From positions 18,818-82,817 of the forward strand of contig NZ_BAGG01000057.1 of the NCBI RefSeq assembly GCF_000308695.1: 64,000 nucleotides of DNA, given 5' to 3'. The stretch comes from Nocardia takedensis NBRC 100417 (GTDB taxonomy: Bacteria; Actinomycetota; Actinomycetes; Mycobacteriales; Mycobacteriaceae). Below are positions 55,437 through 63,399 of the stretch, in pieces. The translations under genes were made by a program, and so were the position numbers. Position 1 is the stretch's first letter. Every line of letters begins with the position of its first letter. The notes under the pieces are model-generated. The model had not been told where the DNA came from and ran no database searches. It saw nothing but the letters and a program-made list of their open reading frames with translations.

Positions 55437-56987
55437 TCACATCGGGTACAGGCTGTGTTTGCGCGGATTGGGGGAGGCCGAGTCCTCCTTGTCGCGCAGC
55501 AGTCGCAGCGCGCGCCGCAGTTCCAGGCGGGTCCGCGAGGGCTCGATGACCGCGTCGATGTAGCCGCGTTCGGCGGCCACCCACGGGGTGGCGACGGTCT
55601 CGTTGTACTGGTCGATCATCGCCTCGCGGAACGCGGCGCGCTGCTCCTCGGGGACCGCCGCCAACTGCCGTCGGCCGACCAGGTCGACCGCGCTCTCCGC
55701 GCCGATCACCGCGATGCGCGCGGTCGGCCAGGCCATACTGATGTCCGCGCCGAGTTGTTTGCAGGCCATGAACCCGTACGCGCCGCCGTAGGACTTGCGC
55801 ACCACCAGGTTCAGGATCGGCACCGTCGCCTCGATGATCGCCCGGAACACCCGCCCGCCGCGCACGATGACGCCGTTGCGCTCCTCCTCCACCCCGGGCA
55901 GCACACCCGGGGTGTCCACCACGAAGACCAGCGGCAGTCCGAAGGCGTTGCACAGCCGGATGAAGTGGGTGGCCTTGTCCGAGCACCGCGCGTCCACCGC
56001 GCCGCCCAGCACCAGGGGCTGATTGGCGACCACGCCGACGCTGCGCCCGTCGATCCGGGAGAAGCCGGTGATCAGGTTGCCCGCGAACTCGCCGCGCACC
56101 TCGTGGAACTCGCCGTCGTCGAACAGGCGCAGCAGGATCTCGTGCATGTCGTAGCCCGCGCGATCGGAGTCCGGGATGATCGCGTCGAGTTCCCGGTCGG
56201 AGGCGGTGATCTCCGGTTCCAGCCCCGGATTGACCACCGGCGCGGACTCCAGGCAGTTGGAGGGCAGGTAGCTCAGGTAGGCCCTGGCCCAGTCGAAGGC
56301 CGCCTGCTCGGTGGCCGCGACGTGGTGGACGGTGCCGTTGCGGGCCTGGTTGTGCGCGCCGCCCAACTCCTCCATCGACACGTCCTCGCCGGTCACCGCC
56401 TTGATCACCTCCGGCCCGGTGACGAACATGTAGGAACTCTCGGTGGCGATGATGACATCGGTGTTGATCGGCCCGTACACCGAGCCCGCCGCGCATTTGC
56501 CGAGCATGATCGACACCTGCGGGACGAACCCGGACAAGCGCTCCTGGCGGCGGCTCATGTGCGCGAACCAGGCCAGCGAGGTCACCGCGTCCTGGATGCG
56601 GGCGCCGCCGGAGTCGTTGATCGCGACCACCGGGCAGCCCTTCTCGTAGGCGAAACGCAGCGCCTCGGCGACCTTGCGGCCGAACATCTCGCCCACCGAG
56701 CCGCCGAAGACCGTCTGGTCGTGGGCGATCACCACCACCGGCCTGCCCTCGATCAGGCCGCGCCCGGTCACCACGCCGTCGCCGTACATGGCCGACGGAT
56801 TGCCAGGCTGGCGGGCCAGCGCCCCGATCTCCAGGAAGCTGCCCGTGTCGAGCAGCGCGCGGACCCGCTCACGCGCGCTGGGGATGCCCTTGTGCTCGCG
56901 TTTGGCGATCCCGGCCACGCCCGCGGGTTCCGCCGCCACCGCGAGCACGCCGCGTAGTCGGTCGAGTTTGTCGCGGGTACCGGTCAT
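55437..56987 (-). CDS. Acyl-CoA carboxylase beta (carboxyltransferase) subunit
   Basis: A 516-aa carboxyltransferase. The N-half has the acyl-CoA-side motif INDSGGARIQDAV and SIMLGKCAAGSVYGP. The C-half has LPLVFVVDTPGVLPG and SYGGAYGFMACKQLGADISMAWPTARIAVIG. This is the AccD/PccB layout that transfers CO2 from biotin to an acyl-CoA, likely propionyl- or another acyl-CoA in actinobacteria. No biotin-carrier alpha subunit is adjacent, so it must partner a distant AccA. AAAGG precedes the ATG. An inverted repeat 20-45 bp upstream may be an operator. Confidence 0.9.
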   Translation of the reverse strand: MTGTRDKLDRLRGVLAVAAEPAGVAGIAKREHKGIPSARERVRALLDTGSFLEIGALARQPGNPSAMYGDGVVTGRGLIEGRPVVVIAHDQTVFGGSVGEMFGRKVAEALRFAYEKGCPVVAINDSGGARIQDAVTSLAWFAHMSRRQERLSGFVPQVSIMLGKCAAGSVYGPINTDVIIATESSYMFVTGPEVIKAVTGEDVSMEELGGAHNQARNGTVHHVAATEQAAFDWARAYLSYLPSNCLESAPVVNPGLEPEITASDRELDAIIPDSDRAGYDMHEILLRLFDDGEFHEVRGEFAGNLITGFSRIDGRSVGVVANQPLVLGGAVDARCSDKATHFIRLCNAFGLPLVFVVDTPGVLPGVEEERNGVIVRGGRVFRAIIEATVPILNLVVRKSYGGAYGFMACKQLGADISMAWPTARIAVIGAESAVDLVGRRQLAAVPEEQRAAFREAMIDQYNETVATPWVAAERGYIDAVIEPSRTRLELRRALRLLRDKEDSASPNPRKHSLYPM

Positions 56988-57006
56988 GCGGAGAACCTTT
57001 CGCCCA

Positions 57007-57032
57007 GCGGTACGCGCGAGATCACGTACCGC
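57007..57032. promoter_or_regulatory. Operator-like inverted repeat upstream of the carboxylase
   Basis: GCGGTACG, 10 bp, then CGTACCGC: perfect 8-bp arms. On the minus strand a TTAGAT element lies further upstream, so the repeat would sit between promoter and ribosome site, ideal for repression. Confidence 0.5.
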
Positions 57033-57136
57033 CGGCGAATCTAACGGCCGCGCGCGGCGCGCCAGACGATCATGGGCGAGGGCGTTGACACCTCACAGCG
57101 CTCGTGGCGCACGCTTTGGCCATCGCCACGATCCGG

Positions 57137-58039
57137 TCAGGGTTTGCGCAGGATGCCCCCGTACTCGTAGACCACCGTGCGACGGTCGGTCACCCCGACG
57201 AAGGACACCAGCTGATCGGGCACCGGCTCGAGCGGCGGCTGGTCCGGGTCCGGTCGCCAGTCGATCACGTTGCGCAGCCCCGGCTCGATCGCCTCCAGGC
57301 CGTCGAACAGGGCGTCGACCTCGCGCGGGGTGCGGTTCTGCCACGGGATGCCCGCGCCGTCGAGTTGGGCGGCGAACTGCGCGCCGAGCGCCGCGTCGTC
57401 GCTGACGACCTGGGAGAAGGCCAGGTAGCTGCTCGAGGGCGCGACCGTGTCGAGGATGTGGCGCAACGCGTGCCGCGCGCCCGACCCGACGGAGTCGACG
57501 TCCTTGAGGTGGTGGCCCACCGACAGGAACAGCACCGCGAGCGGCTCGTCGAAGTCGATCAGCCTGCGCACGTCGGGATCGGCCAGCAGCGCGTCGGGAT
57601 CGCGCATGTCCGCGGTGATGACCGTGGTGCTCTGCTGATCGGCCAGCAGCGCGCGGCCGTGCGCGAGCACGATCGGGTCGATGTCGACGTAGGCCACCCG
57701 CGCGTTCGGGTCGAAGCGCTGGGCGACCTCGTGGACGTTGTTGTCGGTCGGCAGCCCGCAGCCCAGGTCCAGGAACTGGTGGATACCCGCCTCCTGGACC
57801 AGGTAGCGCACCGCGCGGTAGAGGAACTGACGGTTCTGGCGTGCGATGTCGACGCACTCCGGGAACCCCTTCAGCACCTGTAGGATGATCTCGCGGTCGA
57901 TGGCATAGTTGTCCTTGCCGCCGAGCATCCACCCGTAGGCTCGCGCCGAGGTCGGCCGGTCCAACGGGATCGCCGTGTCCGCTGTGTCTGTCGCGTCGTT
58001 CGAGCTCACCTGAATGTTCCACCCTTTCGCCTGATGCAC
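57137..58039 (-). CDS. SAM-dependent methyltransferase, DUF574 family
   Basis: A 300-aa protein of the actinobacterial S-adenosyl-methyltransferase family DUF574. Marks: IPLDRPTSARAYGWMLGGKDNYAID at the N-terminus (family signature), FLDLGCGLPTDNNVHEV (motif I), VAYVDIDPIVLAHGRALL and VLFLSVGHHL. Substrate unknown. Such genes very often sit beside DUF5753/XRE or DUF397 genes in Streptomyces and relatives, as here, where a DUF5753 protein is divergent across a 143-bp gap with two palindromes. Confidence 0.88.
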   Translation of the reverse strand: MHQAKGWNIQVSSNDATDTADTAIPLDRPTSARAYGWMLGGKDNYAIDREIILQVLKGFPECVDIARQNRQFLYRAVRYLVQEAGIHQFLDLGCGLPTDNNVHEVAQRFDPNARVAYVDIDPIVLAHGRALLADQQSTTVITADMRDPDALLADPDVRRLIDFDEPLAVLFLSVGHHLKDVDSVGSGARHALRHILDTVAPSSSYLAFSQVVSDDAALGAQFAAQLDGAGIPWQNRTPREVDALFDGLEAIEPGLRNVIDWRPDPDQPPLEPVPDQLVSFVGVTDRRTVVYEYGGILRKP

Positions 58040-58127
58040 CCGCTCGGGTCATCGCCCCCTGGCCGCCCGTGGTCCAACCGCGGAGCGGCACAGCTCGATT
58101 CGTCGATCCTCTCGCGAATCATTCTGG

Positions 58128-58156
58128 AAAATCCGGATTTTGGGGATAGCTTATCC
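58128..58156. promoter_or_regulatory. Two palindromes between divergent DUF574 and DUF5753 genes
   Basis: AAAATCCGGATTTT (58128-58141, perfect 14 bp) followed 2 bp later by GGATA-GCT-TATCC (58144-58156). Both are AT-rich against a GC-rich background and lie 27-55 bp upstream of the DUF5753 start. Likely regulator sites for one or both genes. Confidence 0.6.
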
Positions 58157-58182
58157 TCACGTTCACGTGGGAGACTCGTGAC

Positions 58183-58899
58183 ATGGCCGCTCGAGAGTTG
58201 CGAGAGTCGACCGTGGACGCCGATCGCGTCGCGCTGGCCGAGGCGGCCCGCCGCGTGGTCGGGCAGAGTTGGTGGCAGGGCGAGGCCGAGTGGCTGCCAC
58301 CCGGCTTCGACACCTTCCTGCATCTGGAACAGGCGGCCCGCAGGCTGCGCTGCTACGAGTCCAGGGTGGTCCCGGAACTGTTGCAGACCCGCGACTACGC
58401 CCGCGCGCTGCTGACCCTGGCCCACCCCGGCGACACCGAGAGCATGCGCGAGCGGCGGGTGGCGCTGCGCATGCGGCGCGCGCGCATCCTGACCAAACCC
58501 GCGCCCGCCCAACTGTGGGTGATCATCGAGGAATCCGCCCTGCGCCGCCCGATCGGCGGTTCGGCGGTCTGGCGGGCCCAACTCGAACACCTGAGCAAGC
58601 TGGCCGAGGCGCCCAACATCGCGATCCAGGTCCTGGCCGACACGGTCGGCGGACCGGCGCTGACCGAGGGGTCGTTCTCGGTGCTGCGCTTCGCCGAGGG
58701 CGACCTGCCCGACCTGGTTCACCTGCAACAACTCACCCGCCGGGTCTTCCTAGACGCGAGTAGCGATGTCGAGGCCTATCTCGGCGTCGCCGACACCTTG
58801 TCGGTGCACGCGGCCGCGCCCGAATACGCCCCCGCGCTGATCCGGGCCATGTACCGCAGCCATCCGCCGACCGTGGATCAGCCGACGCCGCTGTCCTGA
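58183..58899 (+). CDS. DUF5753-domain protein lacking the usual XRE HTH
   Basis: A 238-aa protein. The DUF5753 domain is complete: WLPPGFDTFLHLEQAARRLRCYESRVVPELLQTRDYARALL, then LWVIIEESALRRPIGG, LAEAPNIAIQVLADTVGG and ALTEGSFSVLRFAE. Family members usually have an N-terminal XRE helix-turn-helix of ~65 residues. Here only the short helix before it (ADRVALAEAARRVVGQSWW) remains, and the upstream 143 bp cannot encode an HTH. ATG at 58183 has GGGAG upstream. It may sense a ligand and act through another DNA-binding partner, or be a decayed regulator. Confidence 0.8.
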   Translation: MAARELRESTVDADRVALAEAARRVVGQSWWQGEAEWLPPGFDTFLHLEQAARRLRCYESRVVPELLQTRDYARALLTLAHPGDTESMRERRVALRMRRARILTKPAPAQLWVIIEESALRRPIGGSAVWRAQLEHLSKLAEAPNIAIQVLADTVGGPALTEGSFSVLRFAEGDLPDLVHLQQLTRRVFLDASSDVEAYLGVADTLSVHAAAPEYAPALIRAMYRSHPPTVDQPTPLS

Positions 58900-59255
58900 G
58901 CGCCGGGGCGCATCGGCTACGCGTCTGATGCGGTCCTGCTACCGTGAACGGGTCGTCGGGTTCGGGACGACTGGTGGAGTCTCGCGCCTTCGCCCGCCGC
59001 GGCGGCGAAAACGCTTGGTCCACAGGCATTGTCGGTGGTCCACTCGGTGGGCCGGCGCGGCGCCTGTAGTTCCGGTCCGCGATCGGCCCCCTGTCCGGGG
59101 CGCCGAGATCGGGTGGTGCGAGCGAGACTGAGCGGGAGCGTTGTGGCAGTGACCGAGTGTTGCCGGCCAGTGGGCGCGACCGGCGCCGATCTCGGAACTC
59201 CCCGCCGATCACCCCGGGCGACATGCTGTTTCACCCCCTTCTGGAGTCTTATCAA
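58900..59255. other. 356-bp gap before the P450 pair
   Basis: No gene was recognised. A small frame from GTG 59143 (38 codons) ends at 59259 in TTGA, overlapping the proposed TTG start of the first P450, so it may be a coupled leader. Its codon content is Cys/Arg-rich and not convincing as a protein. Confidence 0.4.
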
Positions 59256-60527
59256 TTGAGCACGCCACATTCAGCCCCTCCGTCCCATCTGGCCCCGGCC
59301 GGCGTCTGCCCCGTGCAGCACGGATCGCCGATCGACACCGACGGCCCCCGAATGCCTTTGCACACCGCGGAATTCGCCGCCGACCCGCACGGCGCCTATA
59401 CCCGGGCGCGCGAACAGTTCGGGTCGATGGTCCCGATCGAGATCGCCCCCGGCGTCCCGGCGACGCTGGTGCTCGGCTATCAGACCGCGGTGCGGATCCT
59501 CAACGATCCCGAGCACTTCCCGGCCGATCCGCGGGCCTGGCAGGACAGCGTGCCCGCCGACTCGCCGATCAAGCCGATGATGGAGTGGTATCCGAACGCG
59601 CTGCGCAACAGCGGTCCCACCCACACCCGCTACCGGCAGGCCTACGTGGCCGCCATCGACGGCATCGACCTGCACGCGCTGCACTCCACCGTCGAGCGGA
59701 TCGCGGTGCCGCTGATCAACACCTTCATCGAGTCCGGCTCCGCGGATCTGGTCACCCAGTACGCGTTTCCGCTGGTCTTCGAGGTGCTCAACCGGATGGT
59801 CGGCTGCTCGACCGAACTGGGCCAGCGGGTCGCGACCGGTATGGCGATGCTGTTCGACACCGTCGAGGCGGCCAACGGCATGGAGATGCTCAGCGGCGCG
59901 CTGCTCGAACTGATCGCGTTGCGGCGCGCCGAACCCGGTGACGACGTCACCTCGCGGTTGGCCCACCACCCCGCCGGTCTCGACGACGTGGAGATGCTGA
60001 GCCAGCTGATCAGCTTCTACGGCGCGGGCATCGAACCGCAGCAGAACCTCATCGCCAACACCCTGCTGCTGATGGTCACCGACGACCGCTTCGGCGGCAA
60101 TGTGCTGGGCGGCAGCCTGTCCACCCGCGACGCCCTGGACGAGGTGCTGTTCAACGACCCGCCGATGGCGAACTTCTGCACGTCCTACCCGCGTCAGCCG
60201 ATCCTGATCGACAACACCTGGTTGCCCGCGCACCAACCGGTGCTGATCAGCCTGTCGGCCTGTAACAACGATCCCGCGATCCGCGGCGGCGACCGCACCG
60301 GCAACCGCTCGCACCTGGCCTGGAGCGCGGGTCCGCACGCCTGCCCCGCCAAATCGGTCGCCTACCTGATCGTGCAGGACGCCATCGATCAGTTGCTCGA
60401 CGCGCTGCCCGAACTCGCGCTGGCGATCCCCGCGACGGATCTGGTCTGGCGACCGGGCCCGTTCCACCGGGCCGTGAGCGCGCTCCCGGTCGTCTTCCCG
60501 CCCTCTCCGCAGTTGAATCTGGTGTAA
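59256..60527 (+). CDS. Cytochrome P450 lacking the ExxR arginine (CYP157-like)
   Basis: A 423-aa P450. Start TTG at 59256 is chosen because GGAG (59243-59246) lies 9 nt upstream; ATG 59223 is the alternative with no ribosome site. The haem-binding loop [11 protein letters not shown] puts the thiolate at Cys363. The I-helix has [10 protein letters not shown]. In the K-helix the ExxR motif reads E296-V-L-F299, so the conserved Arg is Phe. Loss of ExxR is the hallmark of the CYP157 family, which in Streptomyces sits next to CYP154 genes at conservon loci. It precedes the second P450 by 8 bp, so the two are co-expressed. Confidence 0.85.
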   Translation: MSTPHSAPPSHLAPAGVCPVQHGSPIDTDGPRMPLHTAEFAADPHGAYTRAREQFGSMVPIEIAPGVPATLVLGYQTAVRILNDPEHFPADPRAWQDSVPADSPIKPMMEWYPNALRNSGPTHTRYRQAYVAAIDGIDLHALHSTVERIAVPLINTFIESGSADLVTQYAFPLVFEVLNRMVGCSTELGQRVATGMAMLFDTVEAANGMEMLSGALLELIALRRAEPGDDVTSRLAHHPAGLDDVEMLSQLISFYGAGIEPQQNLIANTLLLMVTDDRFGGNVLGGSLSTRDALDEVLFNDPPMANFCTSYPRQPILIDNTWLPAHQPVLISLSACNNDPAIRGGDRTGNRSHLAWSAGPHACPAKSVAYLIVQDAIDQLLDALPELALAIPATDLVWRPGPFHRAVSALPVVFPPSPQLNLV

Positions 60528-60535
60528 GGAGTTCC

Positions 60536-61756
60536 ATGCAGAATGAACCGATCGTCCTGGACCTGACCGGCGCCGACATCCAAGGCGAGTCGGATCGGAT
60601 CCGGCAGCGCGGCCCCGTCGCGCTGGTGGCGTTACCCGGCGGGGTGCCCGCGTGGTCGGTGACCGACGCCGCGGCCCTCAAGAGCCTGCTGGCCGACCCG
60701 CGGGTGTCGAAGGACCCGCGGCAGCACTGGGCGGCTTTCGTCAACGGCGAGATCACCGAGGCGTGGCCGCTGCTGCCGTGGGTCGCGGTGGAGAACATGT
60801 TCACCGCCTACGGCGCCGAGCACCGCAGGCTGCGCCGCCTGGTCTCGCCCGCGTTCACCCACCGCCGCAGCATCGCGCTGCGTCCGCGCATCGAGGAACT
60901 GGTCACCGATCTGCTCGACCGGCTCGCGGCCACGCCGGCCGGCGAGGTCGTCGATCTGCGCGCGCTCTACGCCTACCCGGTGCCGATCAAGGTCATCACC
61001 GAGATACTGGGCGTTCCCGACCATCTCGGCCCCGGCCTGCACAAGTGCGTCGACGGCTTCTTCGACACCTCCTTCGGGCCGGAGGAGGCGCAGGCCAACT
61101 ACATCGAGATGTACGGGCTGGTCAGCGAACTGGTGGCCTACCGGGCGGCGAATCCGGGCGACGACGTCACCAGCGTGCTCATCGCCACCCGCGACGAGAA
61201 CGACGGCTCCGCGCTGACCGAGAAGGAACTCGTCGACACGCTGATGCTGGTCATCAACGCCGGGCACGAGACGACGGTGAACCTGCTCGACCAGGCCATC
61301 GTGGCGCTGCTGACCCATCCCGAGCAGCGCGCGGACGTGGTCGGCGGGCGTGTCCCGTGGTCGGATCTGGTCGAGGAGACGCTGCGCTACGAGGCGCCGG
61401 TCGCGCATCTGCCGCTGCGCTACGCGGTCGAGGACATCGACGTCGACGGCATCACGATCGGCAAGGGCGAGGCGATCCTGGCCTCCTACGCCGCCGCCGG
61501 TCGCGATCCCAAGGTGCACGGCGCGAGCGCCGCCGAGTTCGACGTGCGGCGCACCGACAAGGACCACGTGTCCTTCGGGCACGGCGCGCACCACTGCATC
61601 GGCGCTCCGCTGGCCCGCCTGGAGGCCGATATCGCGTTGCCGGCGCTGTTCGCGCGGTTCCCGGATCTGCGGTTGGCGGTGCCTGTCGAGGAGTTGGCGC
61701 CGGTCGGCAGTTTCGTCTCCAACGGGCACCGCACGCTGCCGGTGTCGCTGAGCTGA
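60536..61756 (+). CDS. Cytochrome P450 (CYP154-like)
   Basis: A 406-aa P450 with intact signatures: I-helix AGHETT, K-helix ExxR as E281-T-L-R284 and haem loop [17 protein letters not shown] with Cys354. It starts 8 bp after the ExxR-less P450 with a perfect AAGGAG ribosome site, so both are made together. CYP154 enzymes hydroxylate steroid- or macrolide-like substrates; the true substrate is unknown. In conservons the P450 pair follows a histidine kinase, roadblock protein, DUF742 and GTPase; none of these is upstream here. Confidence 0.88.
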   Translation: MQNEPIVLDLTGADIQGESDRIRQRGPVALVALPGGVPAWSVTDAAALKSLLADPRVSKDPRQHWAAFVNGEITEAWPLLPWVAVENMFTAYGAEHRRLRRLVSPAFTHRRSIALRPRIEELVTDLLDRLAATPAGEVVDLRALYAYPVPIKVITEILGVPDHLGPGLHKCVDGFFDTSFGPEEAQANYIEMYGLVSELVAYRAANPGDDVTSVLIATRDENDGSALTEKELVDTLMLVINAGHETTVNLLDQAIVALLTHPEQRADVVGGRVPWSDLVEETLRYEAPVAHLPLRYAVEDIDVDGITIGKGEAILASYAAAGRDPKVHGASAAEFDVRRTDKDHVSFGHGAHHCIGAPLARLEADIALPALFARFPDLRLAVPVEELAPVGSFVSNGHRTLPVSLS

Positions 61757-61777
61757 GTTCCGTTCCGGGACACGAGA

Positions 61778-61807
61778 AACGGGGCGTCGTCTCGGCGACG
61801 CCCCGTT
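61778..61807. terminator. Strong bidirectional terminator hairpin
   Basis: AACGGGGCGTCG-TCTCGG-CGACGCCCCGTT, a perfect 12-bp stem with 6-nt loop, between the P450 operon and the convergent small exported protein. The A/T ends give short T-tracts on both strands. Confidence 0.85.
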
Positions 61808-61820
61808 CGGGCGGGTGGTG

Positions 61821-62030
61821 TCAGTGGCCCGCGACGTCGGAGGCGTCGATGGGGCAGCTGACGGTGCGCGGTACCGCGATGTAACCGGTTCGGGATTCGG
61901 ACATGTCGTGTGAGATGCCCGCGATCTCGATGCGGTCGGTCGGCACGGATTGATCCCCGAGAATGTCGAGAGCCCCCGCGCCGGCCAGGATGATGGCTGC
62001 CGTCGCCAGAATTAGCCTGGTTCGTTTCAT
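61821..62030 (-). CDS. Small exported protein of unknown function
   Basis: A 69-aa protein, too short for most family calls. ATG at 62030 has GGGAGCAGG just upstream. It begins MKRTRLILATAAIILAGAGAL, a signal peptide or membrane anchor, and continues with a ~45-residue mature part (TDRIEIAGISHDMSESRTGYI, then VPRTVSCPIDASDVAGH) with one cysteine. Composition is normal for an exported peptide. No homology was recognised. It is convergent with the P450 operon across a strong terminator. Confidence 0.6.
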   Translation of the reverse strand: MKRTRLILATAAIILAGAGALDILGDQSVPTDRIEIAGISHDMSESRTGYIAVPRTVSCPIDASDVAGH

Positions 62031-62399
62031 GACCTGCTCCCGCTGTTTGGGCGAGTTGGATTGCTGAACGCGAGCCCTCTCGTGGACGGCTCGCCTCCCC
62101 TTGGTCGCTGGGTATTTGCTTAGAGGAACCGTAATTCTGTATTCGTGGGATGAGCAAGACACAGAAAGGTCACGGAAACGGAAATCTGGAGTGTCGCTAC
62201 CGGCTGATACGGCGTTGACCGGGTATCCGGCGGTCTGGGCATCGGGTGATGCACAGGATGAACCACCGCATTTGACCGAGATTTGCGGTCTCCGACATTT
62301 GCGTAATAACAGCCCTGTTGTTTATCAATTCGATACCGACGGCACGGTGGTCGATATACGCCGTCGGAAGATTGGCGCGAACGGTACGGGGGTGTGGCG
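62031..62399. other. 369-bp gap, locally AT-rich
   Basis: Lies between the small exported protein and the universal stress protein, both on the minus strand. Part of it (62101-62370) is clearly less GC-rich than the rest of the window. No gene was recognised. It should hold the promoter of the small exported protein. Confidence 0.5.
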
Positions 62400-63290
62400 T
62401 CAATCGATCGCTTCGCGGACGATCAGCAACGGGCAGTCGGCGCCGAGCAGCAGGGCCTGGCTGGTGCTGCCGAACAGCATGCTCGCGAACCCGCCCCGAC
62501 CCCGACTGCCCACCACGAGCAGTTGCGCGTCGCGGGAGCGTTCGTGGAGATAGCGCTCGGGGCGGTCGCGCACGACTTCGCGGATCACCGTCACGTCCGG
62601 GTGGCGCTCGCGGTGGCCCGCCAGGCTCTCGGCGAGCAGGACGTCCTCCTCGTGATCGGCCTCGGTCTCGCGTTCGCGCACCTGCTCGACCAGTTCCGGG
62701 CCGATCCACACGTGCACCGCCACCAGGTCGACACCGCGCGCGTCGGCTTCGGCGAAGGCCGCCGCCACCGCTCCCGGGTCCGCGCCGGTGCCGTCGATGC
62801 CGACGATCACCGGACGGGTGCGCACCTCGGCGTCGAGCGACATCTCCTCCTTGACCACCGCGACCGGGCAGTGCGCGCGTCGTGCCAGCACCGAGCTGAC
62901 CGAGCCGAGCAGCGCGCGCCGCAGGGTGCCGCGCTTGCGGGTGCCGACCACGATCATCCGCGCGCCCTCGGTGCGGTCGACCAGGGTCGGGCCGGTGACC
63001 GCCGGGAGCATCTCGGTGTGGATCGGCGGGGTCCCGATATCCCCGGTCGCCTCGGTCGCGAGTTTCACGGCCTCCGCGAGGACCCATCGGCCGTGCTCCT
63101 CGAGGCGGGTGTAGTCGGTGGCGGTGAGGGGTTCGGTCATGCCGGGGCCGTAGTCGGCGGTGGCGTCGAGGATGTGCAGCAGGTGCAGTGGCGTGCCGTG
63201 CAGCGCGGCGGTCCGCGCCGCCCAGGCGACCGCGACATCGGACCCCGGGGATCCGTCCACGCCTGCGATGATCGGGGTCTCGGTCGACAT
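62400..63290 (-). CDS. Tandem universal stress protein (two Usp domains)
   Basis: A 296-aa protein with two Usp domains (res. ~7-147 and ~158-295). Each has the ATP-binding pattern G-x2-G-x9-G-S/T: VVGTRKRGTLRRALLGSVSS in the first and VVGSRGRGGFASMLFGSTSQ in the second. This two-domain type, like Rv2005c of M. tuberculosis, is induced by hypoxia through DosR in mycobacteria. No DosR-like box was seen upstream here; instead an inverted repeat lies over the likely promoter. GAGGAG precedes the ATG at 63290. Confidence 0.88.
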   Translation of the reverse strand: MSTETPIIAGVDGSPGSDVAVAWAARTAALHGTPLHLLHILDATADYGPGMTEPLTATDYTRLEEHGRWVLAEAVKLATEATGDIGTPPIHTEMLPAVTGPTLVDRTEGARMIVVGTRKRGTLRRALLGSVSSVLARRAHCPVAVVKEEMSLDAEVRTRPVIVGIDGTGADPGAVAAAFAEADARGVDLVAVHVWIGPELVEQVRERETEADHEEDVLLAESLAGHRERHPDVTVIREVVRDRPERYLHERSRDAQLLVVGSRGRGGFASMLFGSTSQALLLGADCPLLIVREAID

Positions 63291-63326
63291 GCGCTGCTCC
63301 TCACGAAGGGGCGGAGACGATATCTA

Positions 63327-63339
63327 CTACGCTTCGTAG
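63327..63339. promoter_or_regulatory. Palindrome over the universal stress protein promoter
   Basis: CTACG-CTT-CGTAG within a longer imperfect symmetry (CTACTACG...CGTAGCATAG). It overlaps the likely -10 (TATGCT on the minus strand), 37-49 bp upstream of the ATG. Suggests control by a TetR-like repressor. Confidence 0.5.
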
Positions 63340-63399
63340 CATAGCTGAGATCCGAAATGTCCGGGTGTCGCGAAAGGATTGCCCGAAGTCGTGCCGGTC

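Noticed and set aside
62031..62553. Plus-strand frame across the AT-rich gap
   Set aside because: It has no ribosome site or family motif and runs antisense into the universal stress protein gene.
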